From Anthoceros angustus (taxonomy: Eukaryota; Streptophyta; Anthocerotopsida; Anthocerotales; Anthocerotaceae): a stretch of DNA of 64,000 nt. Below the pieces are notes generated by a model. That model did no database searches. It was not told where the DNA came from and saw nothing but the letters and a program-made list of their open reading frames with translations. Position numbers and translations under genes: made by a program. Below are positions 58,354 to 64,000 of the stretch, in pieces; position 1 is the first letter of the stretch; each line of letters begins with the position of its first letter. The DNA is taken from the NCBI GenBank assembly GCA_010909165.1, contig VJWM01000126.1, positions 124,001-188,000 of the forward strand, written 5' to 3'.

Positions 58354-59636
58354 ATGACATCAGCTCTCAGCTGTGGGGGACTGTGTGCACATGCAGCATA
58401 TGTATCTATGTTAATGGGTACTCTCTTCGGGAACCATCTGGAGTCAGGCGCATGCTTACTTCATTATTGCCTGGCTTGATTCAACAAGTCGCTACGACTT
58501 GTTTCTGCTTTTGCCGCTGTTGTGCGTCTGATTCGCTCCCAAGGACGACTCTGTTCCGACCTCGATCCTGGAAAGGCGGTTTTTGGGTAACAGGACCTGT
58601 TTGGACAGCGGAGTCCATGGATCCGATTGGGGCAGGGCAATATATTCCGAATTGGTACTCCTTGAAGACATAGCCCCTGACAGCCTCCAAACTTTATTGT
58701 ATATTTTTTTCTGTGCAAGAATCAGACAGAAGCTGCATTCTTCCTCGTCACCTCCTCGGGTCTGTTCAACGCAAATTTTGAAGAAAGGTTCATCATCACC
58801 ACTAGTAGCTAGATACTCCTCAAAGGTTCTTCCTTATCGGGCTGCACTAGATGCTACAGTTCCCATGGATAACCATCCGTTAAAAGAAAATTCTGTACTT
58901 CTCTTGCCCGAAGAGAACAAAACGCCAGAATCGCCGGGATTCCTCCAAAGTCACTACAGCAGTGGGCTGTATACGGGGACTGGGGAGAGCTGTCGGTAGG
59001 TACTTGGCAGGTAAGTACTAGCCTCTAGGTAGCTGGCTGTCACCTACCCTCTCGATTTCTCTTCAATGATGCATGTGGTCGTTTTTTATTCTTCCCATTG
59101 ATCCTCAGGTACCCTGTTGTGATCCATGCTCGTCGTCACATCTTCTTCAAAGCCAGAGCCGGATCCCCAACCTTCATAATCATCACCACTTGTTCTTGGG
59201 CACGCCCGACAACTACTCACTGTCAGTCGCACGATTGGGGAACCTCCATCGGGACAGGCCTTCCCATGGCGGTTGGCTCGCCTGATTGAAAGTTTTCGGC
59301 CGATCTGTAAATAGCCAATCAGCGACAACCCACATGGTGATTGCACAGAAACACAGCAACATTAGAAACTCAACAACATTAGAAATTCTTGAAAGGACAG
59401 TTGTACATTACATGGCCTAAATATATTCCCGCCAGATGCCCAGATTTTTGTTCGTTCAACGTGGGGAGACACAGTCATGGCATTTCCCAACAAGGAACGA
59501 AAACCCATTTTGGGAAAAAAGCCCCACACCCACTATACAAGTAAAAAAATGGCTGCATAAGGTACAAATAGTGTAAAGATTCTGCTGTCTGTGAAAAGTC
59601 AAAAACTAATTACACCGTGGGCATTCGCGGGGGAGC
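58354..59636. other. Spacer between convergent genes
   Basis: Contains the 3' UTR and flank of the receptor kinase; 58,446-58,870 is copied in the broken paralogue at 40.2-40.47 and 44.82-44.95 kb. The remainder leads into the 3' UTR of the fructokinase gene. No separate gene is seen. Confidence 0.6.
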
Positions 59637-61814
59637 TTATGCTAGAATTTTACTCATTAGCTTCAAAACAGTGTCTTTGTCCGGCAAAGCAGGAATAGCC
59701 CCTCGCTCCGTAGTTGTAATTGCGCCACAGGCATTCGCAAACCGGAGAGCCTCTGTCAGACGCTCCTCATTCTGCCCCCGCCACAGCATACGTTGTTTCA
59801 TAAGCCACAGAACCATTGTTTGCCTGCAGACAACTAGCCACCTATATCGCTGTAACAGAATCATACCTTGTACAAATTCATGTCCCCAACCAGCTGGGTC
59901 AAAAAACCACCGACGAATGCATCGCCTGCACCCGTGGTATCCACAGCCTGCACTAGATGACCTGCAACTCTTCCGCTGAAGTCCTGTAACGTGGAAATGG
60001 TACCAAGCAATAAGTGATCACCTCGTCTCCTACCTTCACGTAAGCTCGCATAACCAACCTAGGGAACGAAGAACGTTATCAGACCTTTGTGTAATACCGA
60101 CATCCCTCCTGGCCCTCCGTCACCAACAGCAGCTTCAGATTGTCGTGCCACAATGATCGGGCAGCCTTGTCACTGTACGGGTCGGACCCCTCTGTCAAAA
60201 AGGCAACTTCCTCCTCACTCACCTGCAAACCATCCACCTCACACAAGATGAGGTCTTTTGTTGTGAAATAAGGTGGTTCCTCTCAAATAATCAACGGAAA
60301 CTCTTCTGACTGCCAAGTACCTTGATAATGTCAGCCTCATTCCAAATGCTTTTGATACCTTCTCGAGCAGCTTCGGCAGAAGGCCACAAGGGCAGCCTCA
60401 AGTTGGGGTCATATGACAATAATACACCGGCTTCTTTGGCGATTCGCATGGCAGCGAGGTGTGCAGATCTACAAGGCTCGGTAATCAGACTGATGGAGCC
60501 ATAGTGCAACACCGATGCCTGAGTAACATAGAAGCATTAATCAGCTGGATAAGTGCTGCATGCTTGACGCCAGAGATGGCCATCTTGCATAAGAAGATAA
60601 AACTGCTGCATACACGAGTATCAAAGCATCGACCTGCTTCAAAAGGTCAACATCAAGCTCAGAAGCCTCAAGTAGCATGTCCGCGCTGGGATTGCGGTAA
60701 AACATAAATTCTCGCTCTCCATCGTGCCTCAGAGTAACAAACGCTAGGGCTGTTCTAGCTCCCACATCAAACCGTATTCCCCGGCTATCCACTTGGTTCT
60801 CTTTCAGGATGTCAACAAGCATGTGCCCGAACTCATCGTCCCCAACCTGCAACACCAGGCAGCCAATCGTTGAAAAATATAAAAAGGACCCCAGATGAGC
60901 ACGGGGAGGAGGAAGAAAGGTGAGCGAAATACCTTGCCAACGAAAGCAGAGTTCCCACCCAGCCGTGCAATGCCAACAGCAACATTAGCAGGCGCTCCTC
61001 CAGGTGCTTTCTTAAAAGCAGGCGCATTGGCGAGAGAAAGACCTCCCACTGTCGGAACAAAATCAATTAGCATTTCGCCAAAGCACACAACCAGATCCGA
61101 GCTGCCTTGACGCCCGTTTTGGTCAGCTGTTGCCGATGCCCTGACATCTCCTGTAGCAGACCACAGAGTGACGTGATGTTCCCGGGAGCACACAAGCCTC
61201 GAGGCTGGTAGGGGGAAAAAACAAAAGGAAGGATGAAGTCGGCATCAAATTTCAAGAAATTCGCTGTGAGGCACAACAATGAGCAGAAGAAAACGCTCTC
61301 CATCCCCCTGCACCTCACCCTCCACCGACGGAGAAGAAAACATCACAACAATACAAATTAAACAACACATCGTACAGAAAAAGCCACAGCCATGGCTACC
61401 ACATGCGGCGGATGTCCATCAGAAGCAAGGAGGGAGTGAGAGGGAAAAAAAAAAAGCACCCGCACGCATCAAGTCACTGAGCATCAAGGCCAAACCTTGA
61501 CATCGATCCCGAAGCCCTGCTTTGCCAAATCCCTTATTCAACCCGTCAAAACTGGAAAGAAAACGTTCACCACATCTGATGCGAGCAAGAGGGGCGCGGG
61601 AGAAGAACAATCGAAGCTTGGAGCCTTTGGAAAATGGGAGAAGAGCTTTGGATTGAGGGAAAAGAGGAATGCCTGAGAGCAATTGCTTGCCATTACGGAT
61701 AGGCTGTGAGTTGATTAGGTTGTGAGAGGAAGATGGACTGCCTGCGGCTGTGGCGGAGTAATCCAGAATAGCTGTCGACGCCACCAGCGCGCCACCGCAC
61801 GCTGCCATTGCCAT
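59637..61814 (-). CDS. Plastid fructokinase (pfkB family, FRK3-like)
   Basis: Phosphorylates fructose to fructose-6-phosphate with ATP, here probably in the plastid stroma. Seven exons join in phase to 463 codons plus stop: 61814-61496, 61204-60933, 60846-60634, 60518-60321, 60222-60085, 59983-59867, 59771-59637; all GT-AG. The first 110 residues are Ser/Leu/Arg-rich and look like a transit peptide. The catalytic domain starts at [14 protein letters not shown] and includes [20 protein letters not shown] (pfkB signature 1), [47 protein letters not shown], and [13 protein letters not shown] (signature 2, with the catalytic Asp). Because GAGD is intact, it is a true kinase rather than one of the FLN pseudokinases. 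The overall match is closest to plastidic FRK3 of Arabidopsis. Confidence 0.95.
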
Positions 61815-62464
61815 ATCCTCCCAACACCCCTTGCCCTTGCCCTCCCTGACCCCGCTCCTTCCCCGCCCCTCCGCCGGCTCCCGGCCCTCCCACTCCTCAA
61901 CTCAACAGCAACTCCCCGCAGATCGCTTACCCGGCAACAGCCTTGGCGCTCTCCGTGCTGCTGCTGCTGCTGCTGCGCGGAATGGCGGACAGGCAAAGGA
62001 AAAACCTGCGGAAGCTTCTAAAACCGGGATCCCGCAGCTGAGCTTATCCGCAAAGCCGAGGGGATGGATCCGCCTCTCTGAGAGTTTTCCCCGCTTCTCT
62101 CAACCAGCTGCTTCAAGATCGGGAGCAAAGCCGTGCATCCTCCTCCCAAATTAGCATCATATCCCCGGGTTCCCTCACTTCCCCCGATCCGCAATTAGAC
62201 ACCTGCAGGCGAGCGGCAGCGCAACTGTCTCCGTCTCTTGAATCACGCAGCGAAAGCAGAACCGGCAGTCGAGGAAGAGCGTGACAGCGCAGCGAGCGGC
62301 AGGGCGCTCCGGACGCGGCGCGGGCAGGGGCGGAGGCGGCCTCGCGGGCAGGACAAGACACGACAAGGCCACAGTACACGGGTACAGCGCCCGGTCGTGA
62401 AGCGCGAGTGGGAGAGAGAGCGCGCGGGCGCGGCGGTGGCAGGCGAGCGAGGCGAGGCAGCGGG

Positions 62465-62497
<33 letters not shown>

Positions 62498-62770
62498 CTG
62501 GCGGACTGGCAGGCAGGTTGCTCAAGGCGCTCAAGGTGAAGGCAAAGGCGAAGACAAGGAAGGCTCTGTGCAACAGTGTGCCAGTGAGTGCGCGAGTGTG
62601 CGCTTCAGCGCGTGCGAGTGGTGGACGAGGAATGGCAAGAAGGGAAGGAAGGGAAGCCGGGGAGCAGGAAAGTGAGGAAGCAAGCGAAAGCTAGGAATGC
62701 AGGAAGGAAGAAAGGCAGGAAGGCTGGCAGGAAGGAAGGAAGGAAGGACACTAGCAATAGGAAACATTAA
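61815..62770 (-). promoter_or_regulatory. Upstream region of the fructokinase gene
   Basis: GC-rich region with a CTG run (about 61,960-61,976), a GGCA tetranucleotide repeat (62,468-62,498) and a GGAA-type purine repeat (about 62,640-62,752). Open frames through these repeats are low-complexity and not taken as genes. Confidence 0.35.
62468..62752. repeat. GGCA and GGAA microsatellites
   Basis: About eight GGCA units at 62,468-62,498 and a longer degenerate GGAA/GGAAG purine run at 62,640-62,752. Confidence 0.9.
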
Positions 62771-64000
62771 TATATACTACATGTACAAGAATGCGCATCC
62801 CCCAGCGTAGGCCTGTTGCTTAGTATCTAACAAAATGGTTTTGGCCTCTCCAGACTCAGACCAGGCCAGCCCTACGTCATCAGCTGTTAACTTTATCCTT
62901 TATTTTGCTCGTGGCTGCATCACGTGGCTGCAGCCCTCGTCCTCGTCGCATCATGGTATGTATAACATAACGCCTCCCAGACTGGGCCACTGCCTGCCCT
63001 GACCTGCCGACCTGCCCTGCCCCCCAAACCGTGCCCGTATCATCACGACCGTCACTGATGCTGGTTGGTCACAGGCCTGGTTCGTGGTGGGGGCCGGTGC
63101 TGCCACCGCTTTCATACTACGGGGCTACTGTCCACTCGCCACGCGGCGCCCCAAGCTTCTCCTCTTTGCTCTTTTGTGCGCGAGACCACTTGTAAATCGA
63201 ATTGAATATTTTATGTATCTTCATATATCTCTCACTAATATGTTAGATTTATACTCATTATTTATATAAATTATTCGTAATCTAATTTATATATATTTTT
63301 AACTTTATTACTTTTTCATCAAAGTATTATCTACAAATCCATCCCTCATTTTCCATTTTCTTTTTTTGTACCACTTTATCCAATACCCTACGCACGTATA
63401 CCTAGAGAATGCCTTACCTAGAGAACGTCTTACCTAGAGAACGCCTTACCTAGAGAACGCCTTACTTACTTACCTTACCGACTGCATGTATGTACATACT
63501 TGGATCAGTCTTGGATCGGTTCCTACATATTTGCCGTATCCTACGCTGCACCGTAGTATATATTAGAACACGTACAGCACTCTAAGTACCCCCTACAAAT
63601 TTTGTACTTGCTCGACAAAAGTACCCATCATTTTCCATATGCTTTCTTTATACCACTTAACCAAAGTTCGTATTTGTACGACGCCAGTAAGAATGGAGAA
63701 CGCCTTACCTAGAGAATGCCTTACATGGAGAATGCCTTACATGGAGAATGCCTTACCTGCATCGGTGAGTACATATGGAGAATCCCTTGTGTGGACCGTG
63801 TACGTGCATTTGCGTCTTCCGGAAAGGTTAGTACTTACCGGTGCAGGTACAAAGGCCAATGTAGACCTCCTCAACAAATTTGAAAAGAATGCATGGAGAA
63901 TGCCTTACATGCATCGGTGAGTACAAATGGAGAATCCCTTGCGTGGAGAACGCCTTACCTAAGCCTGCGAGTATGTACCGGTACGTGCATTTGCGTCTTT
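62771..64000. other. Intergenic DNA
   Basis: No gene seen. The left half is of mixed composition, 63,190-63,370 is AT-rich, and the right end carries the 16-bp repeats listed separately. Confidence 0.5.
63402..63966. repeat. 16-bp tandem repeat clusters
   Basis: Units of CTAGAGAACGCCTTAC occur about four times at 63,402-63,466. Variants with ATGGAGAATGCCTTAC occur at 63,692-63,760 and 63,892-63,962. The later clusters sit inside a larger repeat of about 200 bp marked by GCATCGGTGAGTACA.ATGG. Confidence 0.9.

Noticed and set aside
63402-63966. CRISPR-like regularly spaced repeats
   Set aside because: The units are 16 bp, directly adjacent or irregularly spaced, and the window is eukaryotic; an ordinary minisatellite.

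Overview
The window reads as nuclear DNA of a land plant. It holds multi-intron genes with canonical GT-AG splice sites, plastid-type transit peptides, plant-specific families (TOM1-like ESCRT-0 substitute, LRR-VIII-type receptor kinase, plastidic fructokinase), and plant transposon classes (CACTA, Ty1/copia, Ty3-like LTR pieces). The exact clade cannot be read from the sequence. An intronless, very GC-rich receptor kinase and long GC- and CTG-rich 5' regions would fit a seed-free plant, but that is a guess.

Layout. 1-3.5 kb: GC-rich flank, then AT-rich DNA without a gene. 3.6-8.9 kb: a repeat-containing membrane protein gene (+) facing a nine-exon TOM1-like gene (-). 11.1-15.2 kb: a three-exon secreted-protein gene (+) facing an eight-exon organellar RNase HII gene (-), then an unrecognised, probably plastid-targeted gene (-). 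15.2-31.5 kb: a transposon and satellite landscape made of decayed transposase genes and kilobase blocks that occur as adjacent pairs. 31.9-45.7 kb: a broken segmental duplicate. It carries the 5' end and 3' flank of a receptor-kinase paralogue and the 3' tail of an RNase HII copy, invaded by LTR, copia and CACTA elements whose target-site duplications can still be read. 46.2-48.5 kb: a small two-exon gene, minisatellites and a solo LTR. 48.5-54.9 kb: AT-rich DNA with no convincing gene. 55.2-61.8 kb: the parental LRR receptor kinase (+) facing a seven-exon plastid fructokinase gene (-). 61.8-64 kb: GC-rich promoter region and short tandem repeats.

The intact genes do not form a pathway. They are ordinary housekeeping or signalling genes: ubiquitin-cargo sorting, RNA/DNA hybrid removal in organelles, surface signalling and plastid sugar phosphorylation. 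The main interest is structural. The window contains both a parental RLK locus and a shattered copy of it, so the parent supplies the empty sites for two transposon insertions. Several neighbouring repeat pairs differ mostly by short indels at CAG/CTG/CCGG, which looks more like methylation-linked sequencing error than evolution. I found no previously undescribed multi-gene system; the best candidates for novelty are single proteins (the 30-residue-repeat membrane protein, the secreted basic protein, and the RLK with an enlarged kinase N-lobe).
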